DNA of 64,000 nucleotides from Mycolicibacter engbaekii (GTDB lineage Bacteria > Actinomycetota > Actinomycetes > Mycobacteriales > Mycobacteriaceae): positions 62,001-126,000 of the forward strand of contig NZ_LQOT01000025.1 in the NCBI RefSeq assembly GCF_002101585.1. Reading direction: 5' to 3'. The position numbers and the translations under genes are program-made. The notes below the pieces were generated by a model. The model was given only the letters and a program-made list of their open reading frames with translations, made no database searches and was not told the origin of the DNA. Shown piece after piece: positions 37,044 to 46,429 of the stretch (position 1 is its first letter; each line of letters starts with the position of its first letter).

Positions 37044-38119
37044 TCACCTACTCCGCGCCCGGCCGGGTCAACCTGATCGGCGAACACACCGACTACAACG
37101 GCGGATTCGCGCTGCCCATCGCGCTGCCCCAACGCACCAGCGTCAGCTTCACACCCGCCGAGACGGACACCCTCACGGTGGTCAGCGACCGAGCCGACGC
37201 GCCGGTGAACATTCCGCTGAGCACCACACCCGGACAGATCACCGGCTGGGGCGCCTATACCGCGGGAGTGGTCTGGGCGTTGCGCGACAGCGGGTTCGCG
37301 GTCCCCGGCGGAACTATGACGGTGCGTAGCGACGTGCCGATCGGCTCCGGTCTGTCCTCATCGGCAGCCCTGGAATGTGCGGTGCTGGGCGCCCTGGCCT
37401 CGGCGGCCGGTCTGGACATCGACCGCTTCGAGCAGGCCCGGATCGGCCAGCGCGCCGAGAACGACTATGTCGGCGCGCCAACGGGTTTGCTGGATCAGCT
37501 GGCCTCGCTGTTCGGCGAGGTGTCGCACGCGCTGCTGATCGACTTCCGCGATGTCGCGGTGCACCCGGTGCCGTTCGACCCCGACGATTCCGGGGTGAGC
37601 CTGCTGCTCCTGGACTCCGGGCAGCGGCACGGACACGTCGACGGCGAGTACGGCGCCCGGCGGGCATCGTGTGAGCGGGCCGCCGCCGCGTTGGGGGTGT
37701 CGTCGCTGCGCGAGGTCGGGCACCGGGGTGTCGAGGCGCTGGCGGCGCTCAGCGACCCGGTCGATGCCCGGCGGGCACGGCATGTGCTGACCGAGAACGA
37801 GCGGGTGCTGGATTTTGTCGCGGCCTGCGCAGAGCGCGACTTCGCCGCTGCCGGAGCGCTGTTCACCGCATCGCACGCTTCGATGCGCGACGACTTCGAG
37901 ATCACCACCGAACACATCGACCTGATCGCCGACAGTGCGGTGGCCGCCGGAGCGCATGGTGCCCGGATGACCGGCGGCGGGTTCGGTGGTTGTGTGATCG
38001 CCCTGGTGCCCGCCGAGCTCACGGTCAAGGTCGGTGACGCGGTGCGCGCCGCGGTCACCGCGGCCGGTTACCCGGAACCGGAGGTCAGCCGGGTGTACGC
38101 GGCGGCGGGGGCGGGCTAG
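37040..38119 (+). CDS. galK: Galactokinase
   Basis: A 359-residue GHMP-family kinase that makes galactose-1-phosphate with [22 protein letters not shown] at the N-terminus is the galactokinase signature, [13 protein letters not shown] the ATP-binding motif 2 and [16 protein letters not shown] motif 3. Length is slightly short for the family but complete. GTGA overlap with galT. It ends 2 bp before the stop of the convergent FAD monooxygenase gene; no terminator lies between them. Confidence 0.96.
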   Translation: MITYSAPGRVNLIGEHTDYNGGFALPIALPQRTSVSFTPAETDTLTVVSDRADAPVNIPLSTTPGQITGWGAYTAGVVWALRDSGFAVPGGTMTVRSDVPIGSGLSSSAALECAVLGALASAAGLDIDRFEQARIGQRAENDYVGAPTGLLDQLASLFGEVSHALLIDFRDVAVHPVPFDPDDSGVSLLLLDSGQRHGHVDGEYGARRASCERAAAALGVSSLREVGHRGVEALAALSDPVDARRARHVLTENERVLDFVAACAERDFAAAGALFTASHASMRDDFEITTEHIDLIADSAVAAGAHGARMTGGGFGGCVIALVPAELTVKVGDAVRAAVTAAGYPEPEVSRVYAAAGAG

Positions 38120-38121
38120 CG

Positions 38122-39300
38122 TCAGATCCCGTAGTCGGGCAGGTCGAAATCATCGCGCACGGCGCCGGCGAACAGGTTCGTCAGCATCCGGAGGTTCATC
38201 GCCCGGATCGCCAGGTTGCGAAAGTAGAGTCCGAAGCGCGTTCGGGTGGCGAAGAATCCGAGAAGTTGTTGAGCGTTGGACTGTTTCGTTTCGATCAGCG
38301 GGCGTAGTCGCGCTTCGTAGGTCTCAAAGGCGCGCCGGTGGTCGCCGCCGGCGCGGCGCAACTCGCCGGCCAACACGTAGGCTTCGGCGATCGCCAGGCC
38401 GGTGCCTTCCCCGCCCAGTAGCGAAATGCACCCGGCGGCGTCGCCGATCAACAGCACCCGACCTCGCGACCAGCGCTGCATCCGAACCTGACTGACCACA
38501 TCGAAGTACAGCCCCTCGCCGGTCGAGCCGTCCAGGCCCTCGATGGCGGTGAGCAACTGCGGGCATTCCCAACCGGCGTCGGCGAACCGGTCGTGCAACT
38601 GGGCGCCCGGGTCGGAGATCTCAGGCGAGGCATCGCGGAACACGAATAAGGTCAAGGTGCGGTCGTCGCGCAGCGCGACCCGTGACACCTGTTGGCCGGG
38701 AACGGCGTACGTGACGTACGCCAGCTCGTCGCGGGGCCGATAGCCGTCGACGACGGCGGCGGCCACCTTGCAGCCGAGGTAGTGCTCGAAGTCGGTGTCG
38801 GGACCGAACACCAACCGGCGCACGTTGGAGTGCAGCCCGTCGGCACCGATCACGAGGTCGAACTCCCTAGGCCCGGCGTGGGTGAAGGTCAGGCGGACGC
38901 TGTCGCCGCCGTCAGTGATCCCGGTGATGCTGTCGCCGTAGATCATCTCCACGTCTTCGGCGATCCCGGCGTAAACCGTGGCTGCCAGGTCACCCCGCGG
39001 AATGCTGGTGAATTCGTCGCCGATCAGGCGCCGAAAAACGTTGGTGTCCAACGTCGCGACCACATGGCCGTCGGAAGCCACCGATCGGACGGATTCGATC
39101 TGGTAGCCCCTGTCCAGGATCTGTGACTCCAGGCCCATCCGTTGGGCGACGGTGTAGCCCACACCCCAGAAGTCGACAATGTAGCCGCCGGAGCGAAAGG
39201 CCTCGGCCTTCTCGATCACCGTCGGGGTGTGGCCGGTGCGGTGCAGCCAGTACGCGAGCGCCGTCCCGGCCACTCCTGCACCGCTGATCGCGATCCGCAT
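38122..39300 (-). CDS. FAD-dependent monooxygenase (aromatic hydroxylase/TetX type)
   Basis: A 392-residue flavoprotein. AISGAGVAGTALAYWLHRTGHTPTVIEKA is the FAD Rossmann motif, DLVIGADGLHSNVRR the DG motif and RVLLIGDAAGCISLLGGEGTGLAIAEAY the GD motif, in the order of the para-hydroxybenzoate hydroxylase family. Members hydroxylate aromatic or polyketide substrates or antibiotics. The ATG lies 4 bp after the stop of the upstream membrane-protein gene, so both are co-transcribed. No substrate can be inferred. Confidence 0.9.
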   Translation of the reverse strand: MRIAISGAGVAGTALAYWLHRTGHTPTVIEKAEAFRSGGYIVDFWGVGYTVAQRMGLESQILDRGYQIESVRSVASDGHVVATLDTNVFRRLIGDEFTSIPRGDLAATVYAGIAEDVEMIYGDSITGITDGGDSVRLTFTHAGPREFDLVIGADGLHSNVRRLVFGPDTDFEHYLGCKVAAAVVDGYRPRDELAYVTYAVPGQQVSRVALRDDRTLTLFVFRDASPEISDPGAQLHDRFADAGWECPQLLTAIEGLDGSTGEGLYFDVVSQVRMQRWSRGRVLLIGDAAGCISLLGGEGTGLAIAEAYVLAGELRRAGGDHRRAFETYEARLRPLIETKQSNAQQLLGFFATRTRFGLYFRNLAIRAMNLRMLTNLFAGAVRDDFDLPDYGI

Positions 39301-39304
39301 CGGC

Positions 39305-41671
39305 TCAGATCATCTCGTTCTCTGTCAACCAGCGCATCACCGGCCAGCCCACGAACACTGGCAGCCAACAGGTCAGGACCCGGTAGAGCAGGACCGAGGG
39401 GACCGCCAGCGCGGCGGGCACACCGAAGGCGGCCAGCCCACCGATCAGGGCGGCCTCCACCGCTCCCACCCCGCCGGGCGTCGGCGCGGCCGACGCCAGG
39501 GTGCCGCCGACCATGGTCACGACCGTCACGGTGACAAATGAGGTGTTGCCGCCGAATGCCTCCACACTGGCCCACAGTGCCAGCGCCGCCCCGAGGGTGG
39601 TGCCGGCCGCGCCCAGCACGATCAGCGCCAGCCGCCGGGGCTCGCGGGCCAACTCCACCAGGTCCCCGGTGACTTCCTTGAGCCGCGGCCGCAGTGCCGT
39701 CGTGAGCCAGCGGCGCAGATTCGGGACCAGCAACACAATGCCGGCCAACCCGAGCGCCACCCCGGCGAGCAGGTAGAGCATGGTCGCGCCGGGAACGAAG
39801 TGCGACAGGTCCGTTGAGGCGCCGGCGGCGGTGGTGAAGATGACCAGCAGGATCACGTGCACGATCACCTGCACCGACTGCTGCAGGGCCACCGCGGCGG
39901 TGGCGCGCAGGGTGCTCAGACCGCCCTTCTGCAGAAACCGGGTGCTCAGCGCCAGGCCGCCCACGCCGGCCGGGGTGGTGGTGGCCGCAAAGGTGTTGGC
40001 CACCTGCATGATCGCCAGGTGCCGAAACCTGACCGAGCCGTTGGCGCAGGCCCACAGCGCGCCCGCCGCGCCGACGTAGGTCAGCGATGAGACGATCAGC
40101 CCGACCAGGGCCCACCACCAATTGGCATGGCGCAGTTGGGAGAAGAATGTAGGCACCTGGCTGATGAACGGATAGGCCACGTAGACCAGGGCGACCAGCA
40201 GGACCAGCTGGATCAGCTGGCTGCGGGTGAAGCGGGTGATGGTCTTGGTCTGGATCTGGTCCGTGCCGGTCTGGCGTTTGACCTCCTCGCGGGCGGCGGC
40301 GATCACCCCGGCGACCTCGGGAACGGCCTTGCGCAGACGCGCGGGCACCGCCGATTTGGTGAGCCGGCGTGACGCGGCCAGCACCGTGCTGCGGCCGAAG
40401 TACTCGATCGCCGCGTCCACCGCGTCGGTCGGGCCGTACAGCGACGACGTCGTCACCAACAACTGGGCGATATCGGACTGCAGCTGGGTGTCGGTGGCAC
40501 CGTATTCGGCGTTGCCGAAGCCGCCGAACAGCACTTTGTCGCCGTCGACGGTCATCTCCTTGCACCGCAGGTCGCCATGCGAGATCTGCTGATCGTGCAG
40601 CCGGCGCAAGGACTCCCACGGCTTGGCCACCGGCGTCGTGGCGGTGGATTCGGCCAGCGGGGTGCCCCGGGACGGGGTATGGGCATACAGCGTCCAGCCC
40701 CGGTCCAGGGAGGCGACGGCCACCGTGGCGGTGTTGGCGATCCCGCTGTCGCCGATCGCGATCGCCATCAGCGCGCGGTGCTCGACGGCCCGGTGCAGCG
40801 AGGCGTGCAGCGGTGCGGTCTCGGTGTTGCGCAACCGCAGTTTGCGCCAGAGCTGGCGCAGCGCGCCCCCGCTGCGCTGGTTGGGGCCGTAGAGCTCGAT
40901 GATCGTCGGGTATGCCCCGACGGTGGACAGCACCAGCGGGCCGGGGCCCGCCGGCCGGATGACGGCGAGCTCGGAGACGGTGTGACCGCGACGGGCCAGG
41001 GCGCGGACGGTACCGTCCAGCGGCACTTCCAGCGCCGGCGTGCCGACGATCAGGATCACCAGGGCTCCGACGAACCACCCGACCGCCAGGCCGAGCAGCG
41101 AACGGGCCGGCACGATGGCGCTGACCACCAGGTGGATCGGCACGAAAGCGAGCAGCAGCGTCCACCACCAGCGCCGCCACCGGGCCGGCAGCCAGGGACC
41201 GGACACGGTGAGCACGGCGGCGAGCATCGCGATCCAGCGCGGATCGTCGAGGAACTGCGCCAGCGTGGTGGCGAGCCGATCCGAGAGGTCGAAATGCCAA
41301 TTCGGTGCCGCCAGGCCGTTGCTGCGGATCGACAGCGATACCACCGCCAGCAGCCCGGCCACCGCGTAAGCCCCGAGTAGTTTCCATTGCCGGGAGGCCA
41401 CCAGCCCGATCAGGATCGCGAACGGCAACACCAGAATCGCGATGCCGTAGGCGAGGTAGACCAGGTTGGCGTGGGTGGGCGAGAGCACCCCGACGATTTC
41501 GGATACCGATCGCTCCAGGGCCACCCATTCGTAGCGGGTGACCAGCGAGCTGGTGATGACCGTCGCGAGGAAGAGGCTGGCCAGCGCCAGACGCAGAATG
41601 TCGTTGGTGCGTCGGGTCAGCGGCTGTAGGAGGTTGCCGGTGACCGCGACATCGCGCCCCTCAACTCGCAT
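39305..41671 (-). CDS. Large membrane protein with LPG-synthase/flippase-like C-terminus and kinase-like middle
   Basis: A 788-residue polytopic protein. The first about 220 residues hold six hydrophobic segments; the middle about 230-480 is soluble and contains SHGDLRCKEMTVDGDKVLFGGFGNAEYG, reminiscent of a kinase catalytic loop without a full DFG; the last 300 residues have about eight segments (LVLLVALVYVAYPFI, GLIVSSLTYVGAAGALWAC, ATTTPAGVGGLALSTRFL, SAAPTPGGVGAVEAALIGGL) typical of the lysylphosphatidylglycerol-synthase transmembrane/UPF0104 family. No C-terminal aminoacyl-transfer domain is present, so lipid flipping or an envelope role is more likely. GAAAGAG precedes the ATG. Confidence 0.8.
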   Translation of the reverse strand: MRVEGRDVAVTGNLLQPLTRRTNDILRLALASLFLATVITSSLVTRYEWVALERSVSEIVGVLSPTHANLVYLAYGIAILVLPFAILIGLVASRQWKLLGAYAVAGLLAVVSLSIRSNGLAAPNWHFDLSDRLATTLAQFLDDPRWIAMLAAVLTVSGPWLPARWRRWWWTLLLAFVPIHLVVSAIVPARSLLGLAVGWFVGALVILIVGTPALEVPLDGTVRALARRGHTVSELAVIRPAGPGPLVLSTVGAYPTIIELYGPNQRSGGALRQLWRKLRLRNTETAPLHASLHRAVEHRALMAIAIGDSGIANTATVAVASLDRGWTLYAHTPSRGTPLAESTATTPVAKPWESLRRLHDQQISHGDLRCKEMTVDGDKVLFGGFGNAEYGATDTQLQSDIAQLLVTTSSLYGPTDAVDAAIEYFGRSTVLAASRRLTKSAVPARLRKAVPEVAGVIAAAREEVKRQTGTDQIQTKTITRFTRSQLIQLVLLVALVYVAYPFISQVPTFFSQLRHANWWWALVGLIVSSLTYVGAAGALWACANGSVRFRHLAIMQVANTFAATTTPAGVGGLALSTRFLQKGGLSTLRATAAVALQQSVQVIVHVILLVIFTTAAGASTDLSHFVPGATMLYLLAGVALGLAGIVLLVPNLRRWLTTALRPRLKEVTGDLVELAREPRRLALIVLGAAGTTLGAALALWASVEAFGGNTSFVTVTVVTMVGGTLASAAPTPGGVGAVEAALIGGLAAFGVPAALAVPSVLLYRVLTCWLPVFVGWPVMRWLTENEMI

Positions 41672-41891
41672 GATCTCTTTCGGTCCGTCTCAGGCCGCAT
41701 CGCGTGGCGGCTCGCCACAACTTAACCGGTGAGTAGCGGTACCACCGTGGTTTGTCGGTGAGATACGGCCGCGTCGCCCCCGATGAGTCCCATGCGTCAC
41801 ACCCGTCACGGCTGGGGGCGGGATCGCAGGGGTGGCCATCGGCCCGTCACCGGGCCGGCGCCGCACCCGGCAACGTCTGTGTGCGGTCAGG

Positions 41892-42767
41892 TCAGAGCGG
41901 GTAGTGGACTCCGGTCATCTTCTCCGACTCCTCCCACAGCCGGAGCCACAACCGCTGGTCCTTCGACAGCTTGTTCGACGGGCACGGCCCCACCGGGCCG
42001 CGGGACTGGTTCAGCTTCGTCGGGCCCCAGTAGATGTTCGGGTCGGCATCGGGGACGCTGGCGGCGAACAGAATGGATTCGGCACCCCGCTCCGGGGGCT
42101 GGCCGACCAGCGGCGCGCCGAACCTGGCGACCAGGCCCACGATGGTCTTGTCGTTGGAAAACAGGTCGGTGCTCGAGACGCCGGGATGCACCGCGTAGGA
42201 ACGCAGGGGCGAGCCGGCTGCGACCAGCCGCCGCTGCAGCTCGCGTGCGAACATCAGGTTGGCCAGCTTCGACTGTGCGTAGGCCAGGTTGCGCTGGTAG
42301 GGCCGGTGCTCGTAGTTGAGGTCGTCGATCCAGAACTTCGGGGTCTGCTTGTGCGCGATGCTCGACACCGTCACCACCCGGTCGGTGATCCGATCCAGCA
42401 GCAGGCCGGTCAGCGCGAAGTGGCCCAGGTGGTTGACACCGAACTGGGTCTCGAAGCCGTCCACGGTGCGCCGCTTGGGGATGTTCATGATCCCGGCGTT
42501 GTTGACCAGCACATCCACCTGGCCCTGCTGGGCGGCGAAATCGCGCACCGAGGCCAGGCTGCCCAGATCCAGTGCCGCCACCGTGACGTCGCCGTCGATC
42601 CCGTCGGCGATCTCCTGGGCCTTGGCGGTGTTGCGGCAGGCCATAACCACCGTGGCGCCCTTGGCGGCCAGGGTCCGGGTGACGACCTCGCCCAAACCGC
42701 CGTTGGCGCCGGTCACCACGAAGGTGCGGCCGGACTGGTCCGGAGTGTCCGCGATTCTGAAAGACAT
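41892..42767 (-). CDS. SDR oxidoreductase (retinol-dehydrogenase-like)
   Basis: A 291-residue SDR. TFVVTGANGGLGEVVTRTLAAKGATVVMACRN binds the cofactor, followed by LVNNAGIMNIP, VVTVSSIAHKQ and YAQSKLANLMFARELQ with the catalytic Ser-Tyr-Lys. This layout is the retinol dehydrogenase/protochlorophyllide-reductase-like branch common in mycobacteria. TAGCGT lies 7 bases before the ATG at 42767, fitting a leaderless start; GTG at 42776, overlapping the ankyrin stop, is the alternative. The ankyrin gene is just upstream on the same strand. Confidence 0.88.
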   Translation of the reverse strand: MSFRIADTPDQSGRTFVVTGANGGLGEVVTRTLAAKGATVVMACRNTAKAQEIADGIDGDVTVAALDLGSLASVRDFAAQQGQVDVLVNNAGIMNIPKRRTVDGFETQFGVNHLGHFALTGLLLDRITDRVVTVSSIAHKQTPKFWIDDLNYEHRPYQRNLAYAQSKLANLMFARELQRRLVAAGSPLRSYAVHPGVSSTDLFSNDKTIVGLVARFGAPLVGQPPERGAESILFAASVPDADPNIYWGPTKLNQSRGPVGPCPSNKLSKDQRLWLRLWEESEKMTGVHYPL

Positions 42768-42772
42768 GCCGG

Positions 42773-43465
42773 TCACGCTACCTGCCCGGCCTGCTCGCCG
42801 GTGGCCGCCGTGGGGTCGGTGACCAGGACCGCGCCGCGGTGGGTGATCACCTGCACCCGGCCGGCGCTCTCGGTTTCCAGGTAGCCGCGGCGCAACCGCA
42901 CGCGGATACCGCTGGCTATCCCGGGAATTGCGACGTGCACCGACCACCGGTGCGCTTCGTGCAGCACCGCGACCGGCGGGTAGCGCAGGGTGCGGCGCAG
43001 CTGGTGGTCGGTGAGATCGGAAAAGATCTGGGTGGTGCGAATGGTGCCGTCGATGGCCCACTCCAGGTTGGCGTCCAGTGCGCGGACCCGCTCAACCGAA
43101 TGCGGCGACGGAGGCGGGGTCAGCAACCTGATCAACGGCAGCGGGTGCCGCTGGTCGAGCGCGGTGTCCCGTGCCGTCCAGCCCCGGGCGTCGCGCAGCG
43201 AACGCAGCGCTCCCCGTTCGACCAGTTCGGCAACGACATCCGCCGCTCCGTGCCGGGCGGCGTGATGCAGCGGCGTGATCCACTCGGGACTGCCGGGGCG
43301 CCACTGATTGACGTTGAGCGCCGGAACGGCATCGAGCAGATCGAACAGGGCCGGCCAGTCGCCGGCGTCGGCGGCATCGGCCATCTTGTGCCCGGCTGCG
43401 CTGACCTCCTCCGGCAGCAGAGAAGGGTCCAACACGCCGGGCCAATCTAAAGGGGGTTCGTCCAT
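42773..43465 (-). CDS. Ankyrin-repeat protein
   Basis: A 230-residue soluble protein. Residues about 27-110 form two to three ankyrin repeats (AADAGDWPALFDLLDAVPALNVNQ, EWITPLHHAARHGAADVVAELVERGA, DARGWTARDTALDQRHP). The rest is a beta-rich domain (TIRTTQIFSDLTDHQLRRTLRYPPVAVLHEAHRWSVHVAIPGI) that I do not recognise. The ATG is 7 bases after TACGGT, a leaderless arrangement. The downstream SDR follows within a few bases, so both probably belong to one transcript. The partner bound by the repeats is unknown. Confidence 0.8.
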   Translation of the reverse strand: MDEPPLDWPGVLDPSLLPEEVSAAGHKMADAADAGDWPALFDLLDAVPALNVNQWRPGSPEWITPLHHAARHGAADVVAELVERGALRSLRDARGWTARDTALDQRHPLPLIRLLTPPPSPHSVERVRALDANLEWAIDGTIRTTQIFSDLTDHQLRRTLRYPPVAVLHEAHRWSVHVAIPGIASGIRVRLRRGYLETESAGRVQVITHRGAVLVTDPTAATGEQAGQVA

Positions 43466-43655
43466 GCGCCCAACCGTATCGAGGGGGTCCGACAAGTTCG
43501 GTTGGACGTGGTTGTGCGCCAAGTCTTGTCGGGGCGTGCGGTGCACTGCGTGCCGCCGCTGCCGGTAGTGCGACGCAGACGACTTGTCGGTGGGCGTCGT
43601 TACAGTTCCGGGGCAGGCAATTTACTACGTGCTCTTGGACAATCGAAAGGAATCG

Positions 43656-44444
43656 ATGTCGGAATCCGGTGAGGATCCATCTGCGGTCACTCGAATCATC
43701 CTGCTCGGGGATAGAGCGACCGTCGAGCTTCGTGCCGAGCTGGCCACCGATGCGGCCACAAAGAACTGCATGATCGTCGAGTCCTTCTTTTTCGAGGCGG
43801 GCGAGGCCGGTGCCACCGACGACCTGACCAGCGTCGGCGCCGTGATCGCAGCGGTGGGCCGGGCCATCTCGGGCCGCATGGATGTCTGGGTGCCGTTCCC
43901 CGGCCCGGACTTCACCCGGGAGCAGCATCTGCGGCGGATGAGCATGGTGCTGCAGCGTCACGGGCTGAACCTGCGGCTGACGCGGGATCTCTTCTCAGCG
44001 CCCATCGACGGTGGGATGAACGAAATCGACTTCGCGCTGCGCCGTGAGGTGCGGGCTGTCGACGACCTCGACCAGGCGGCGTTGGCTGCCGAAGGCGCGA
44101 AGAGCCTGAGCAGGGAGATCGAGCTGGCCCTGGGTGGCTCCCGCGGTTCGCAGACGGTACGGCGAATCCGGGCCGACGACACCAGGAACCCGCTACCGCC
44201 GGCCCTCCCGTCGGCGACGGTGCCGTGGCCGCAGCGCAAGCGGCCGCTGGAGGACTACGTGCGCTGGCTGGTGCACGGATGCGGTGTCACCCAGGCGGCC
44301 ACCGCCCGGGTGCTCAACTCCGCCGGGCAGCGCACGCCGACCGGCCGACCGTGGCAGGCCGGCACGGTGGCGAAGCTGCTCAACGGCAAGTACGACGGGC
44401 CGCGGCGTCGCGGTGACTTCACGCCGGATGCAAGAGCAGGGTGA
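43656..44444 (+). CDS. Unknown protein with serine-recombinase-like C-terminal DNA-binding domain
   Basis: A 262-residue protein. The first about 130 residues (RIILLGDRATVELRAELATD, GRMDVWVPFPGPDFTREQHLRRMSMVLQRHGLNLRL) are not recognised and contain no recombinase active-site pattern. The C-terminus (DYVRWLVHGCGVTQAATARVLNSAGQRTPTGRPWQAGTVAKLLNGKYD) resembles the winged-helix 'recombinase' DNA-binding region of large serine recombinases. It could be a regulator derived from a recombinase. GAAAGGA precedes the ATG. It overlaps the convergent membrane-protein gene by 26 bp at the 3' end. Confidence 0.65.
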   Translation: MSESGEDPSAVTRIILLGDRATVELRAELATDAATKNCMIVESFFFEAGEAGATDDLTSVGAVIAAVGRAISGRMDVWVPFPGPDFTREQHLRRMSMVLQRHGLNLRLTRDLFSAPIDGGMNEIDFALRREVRAVDDLDQAALAAEGAKSLSREIELALGGSRGSQTVRRIRADDTRNPLPPALPSATVPWPQRKRPLEDYVRWLVHGCGVTQAATARVLNSAGQRTPTGRPWQAGTVAKLLNGKYDGPRRRGDFTPDARAG

Positions 44445-44721
44445 ACACCAGCGGGGGGATGACGACCAGCGCAACGGTCAGTGGCGTCGCCAGGTAGCCG
44501 ATGAGCATTCCCAAGCCCACCTGAGCGGTCTTGACGCCGCCGGTCTGCCACATGAAGAAGCCGGTCGGCACCACGATCAGGGTCGCGATGCCCAACAGGT
44601 ACAGCTGAGCGATCCAATAGGGAGCCGTCACCCACGTCGCGGTCTCGACGATCGCGATGGTCGCCAGCGCGGCGTGGAAACCGTGCCGACTGTAGCGGTC
44701 TTCGGCGGGCGGGGCGCTCAT
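44419..44721 (-). CDS. Small membrane protein, three to four helices
   Basis: A 100-residue hydrophobic protein, not recognised. Segments are about 17-35, 38-56, 66-85 and a hydrophobic tail (VALVVIPPLVFTLLL). ATG overlaps the stop of the upstream small membrane-protein gene by 4 bp, so they are co-translated; both follow the DUF4226-like gene. Its 3' end overlaps the recombinase-like gene on the other strand by 26 bp. The pair may form a small channel or accessory unit; no function is assigned. Confidence 0.65.
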   Translation of the reverse strand: MSAPPAEDRYSRHGFHAALATIAIVETATWVTAPYWIAQLYLLGIATLIVVPTGFFMWQTGGVKTAQVGLGMLIGYLATPLTVALVVIPPLVFTLLLHPA

Positions 44722-45065
44722 GAGGCGTTCAACAGCAGCAGGTAGGACAGGGCGTATGACCAGCCGACGGCGGCGGCTGCCAGACCGGCTCCCCCGAGGG
44801 CCAATCCCTGGCCGCGCCGGCGCGGTGAATCAGCGCCCTGCAGCTTCACACCGATCAGCAGCGATGCGACAGTCGCGACAGTGGTAGAGACCGCGATCAT
44901 GATGGAATATCCGGCATCACTGTCGATCGGAAAGCGGCACAACAGCCAGCCGAGGCCCACCGCCACTGCGAACACACCCTGGAACATCAGTGGTGCCGCC
45001 CACGTGGCGGTCCGCCAGAGATCCGGACTGCTGTCGCGCCGACGTTTCCGTAGTGCGCCAGCCAT
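44718..45065 (-). CDS. Small membrane protein, three helices
   Basis: A 115-residue membrane protein, not recognised. A basic N-terminus (MAGALRKRRRDSSPDLWRTATW) precedes hydrophobic segments at about 24-42, 52-72 and 88-112, with a charged loop LQGADSPRRRGQG. GAGGAG lies before the ATG. It is the middle gene of a three-gene minus-strand unit: 20 bp after the DUF4226-like gene and overlapping the next small membrane protein. The positive N-terminus predicts an inside start. Confidence 0.65.
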   Translation of the reverse strand: MAGALRKRRRDSSPDLWRTATWAAPLMFQGVFAVAVGLGWLLCRFPIDSDAGYSIMIAVSTTVATVASLLIGVKLQGADSPRRRGQGLALGGAGLAAAAVGWSYALSYLLLLNAS

Positions 45066-45085
45066 TTACCAGCTCCTCTCGATGC

Positions 45086-46369
45086 TCATGCGGGGACACC
45101 GCCCGGCCTGCCCGAGGCCGACGACGCCGACGGCGGGGCGGTAGTCGGCCCGAAGTCGGTGGCGGGGATCGGGGTTCGGACGTCGAAGCGCGGATTCCAG
45201 GAACCGCCGTGATCGAACGGCGCGAACGCCTTGCCGCCGACGCCGATGTCGTGGTGGAACGGAAGGTTGAACACCGGTCCCGCGCTACTGCCCGATTGCG
45301 CAGGATCGATCAACACTGTGCGGCTACTTCCATTGGGCAGGTCTTGGTAGATCTCCATGGAGGGATAGTCGGTACGCGTTCCGTCGACATGCACACCGCT
45401 CGGTCCGGGGGTAAAGACCACATCGCCGTTAACGCTCAGGCGGTGATTGCCCAGCGGCCCGCGAACGTCAGTAGCGAAATCTGGGGCCAGCGGATTTCCG
45501 GCGTCATATTTGATCCGAACCGATCCGTCAGGAGCCTGCGCGACGCTGCCTTGCGGAATACCGACTTTCACGCGCGTGGGAGAGCCGTCGGGGTCGATTT
45601 CAACAGACGGGTTCTGCCGCATCACCACGATGCCGTTGTCGTAGTCGATGTAGGTGGTGACTTTGGTGTCCTCGGGATCGAAGTTCGCGTTGGGGCCGCG
45701 GCCATTGCCGGCGTCGCGTGCGTTGAAGCCGCTTCTGACCCACGGCTGCTCTATCCACTGCGACGTACGAACCACACCCTGCCCGGGTACGGGCTCGATC
45801 CGTGCGACCCGAACCTGGGAATTCACGCCCCGGAAGATCGGGTTGTAGGTATGTGCATCGAGTGCGCCTGCGGTGGTCCAATCTGACCGGGAGACCGGGT
45901 CGCGTCCGAACACCTCCCGGAAGGCGGCGGCCTGATTTCGGCGGCGTTCGTCATCGGTGGCGGGGGACAGTTTGAAGGAGTGGTCGACGGCCTGGATGCT
46001 CGGCCGTTTCCGGTCCTCGGTGGCGTAGCCGCCCCGCGCCGCACGCACGGCCTGCCCGCGGGCTTGGCTGTCGGCGACGGTGTCGGCGATCACCTGGTGG
46101 ATGTCGTGGCTTTTGGCGGCCAGGAAACGCTGGAACTGCCGGGCACCGGCGGGGCTGTCCAACGCCAGCGCCCGAGGGTGGGCCAGGACGGCGCGGAGCT
46201 CGGCCTCGATACCGTCGAGCCGCTTTCGGCTCTGCAGGGCCACTTGCGTGGCACCGTGCACCGTCGCCGCGAAGGCCCGGTCGGCCTTGGCGGAGGTCTG
46301 CAGCCGCCGCGCCAGGACGTCCTCGCGTTCGCGCGCGGCATCGGCGTGAGCGCCGAGTTCCTCGGGCAT
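45086..46369 (-). CDS. DUF4226-like protein with long C-terminal region
   Basis: A 427-residue protein without signal peptide. Residues 1-115 are helical and coiled (AREREDVLARRLQTSAKADRAFAATVHG, SRKRLDGIEAELRAVLAHPRALALDSPAGARQFQRFLAAK) and resemble DUF4226, a mycobacterial domain of unknown function; that call is tentative. From about 130 a beta-rich, mostly acidic region follows (VRVARIEPVPGQGVVRTSQWIEQPWVRSGFN, VEIDPDGSPTRVKVGIPQG) ending in a Pro/Ser/Gly tail. The helical front and long tail resemble type VII-linked proteins, but no WxG or YxxxD motif was seen. Two small membrane proteins follow. Confidence 0.6.
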   Translation of the reverse strand: MPEELGAHADAAREREDVLARRLQTSAKADRAFAATVHGATQVALQSRKRLDGIEAELRAVLAHPRALALDSPAGARQFQRFLAAKSHDIHQVIADTVADSQARGQAVRAARGGYATEDRKRPSIQAVDHSFKLSPATDDERRRNQAAAFREVFGRDPVSRSDWTTAGALDAHTYNPIFRGVNSQVRVARIEPVPGQGVVRTSQWIEQPWVRSGFNARDAGNGRGPNANFDPEDTKVTTYIDYDNGIVVMRQNPSVEIDPDGSPTRVKVGIPQGSVAQAPDGSVRIKYDAGNPLAPDFATDVRGPLGNHRLSVNGDVVFTPGPSGVHVDGTRTDYPSMEIYQDLPNGSSRTVLIDPAQSGSSAGPVFNLPFHHDIGVGGKAFAPFDHGGSWNPRFDVRTPIPATDFGPTTAPPSASSASGRPGGVPA

Positions 46370-46429
46370 ATTTGCGACGTTAGTTCAGTGGCTGCGCTCG
46401 CGGTATTCACCTGAGGGCCCGTGACGACG

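Noticed and set aside
39216-41528. Second long minus-strand frame inside the flippase-like gene
   Set aside because: Frame-shifted copy of the same region, rich in Arg/Gly/Ala, with no ribosome site; the frame from 41671 has clear membrane segments.
41672-41891. Gap between the flippase-like gene and the SDR gene
   Set aside because: No open frame with a start signal, RNA gene or repeat was found in these 220 bases.
43656-44444. Active serine recombinase
   Set aside because: The N-terminal part has no recombinase catalytic serine motif; only the C-terminal DNA-binding region looks related.
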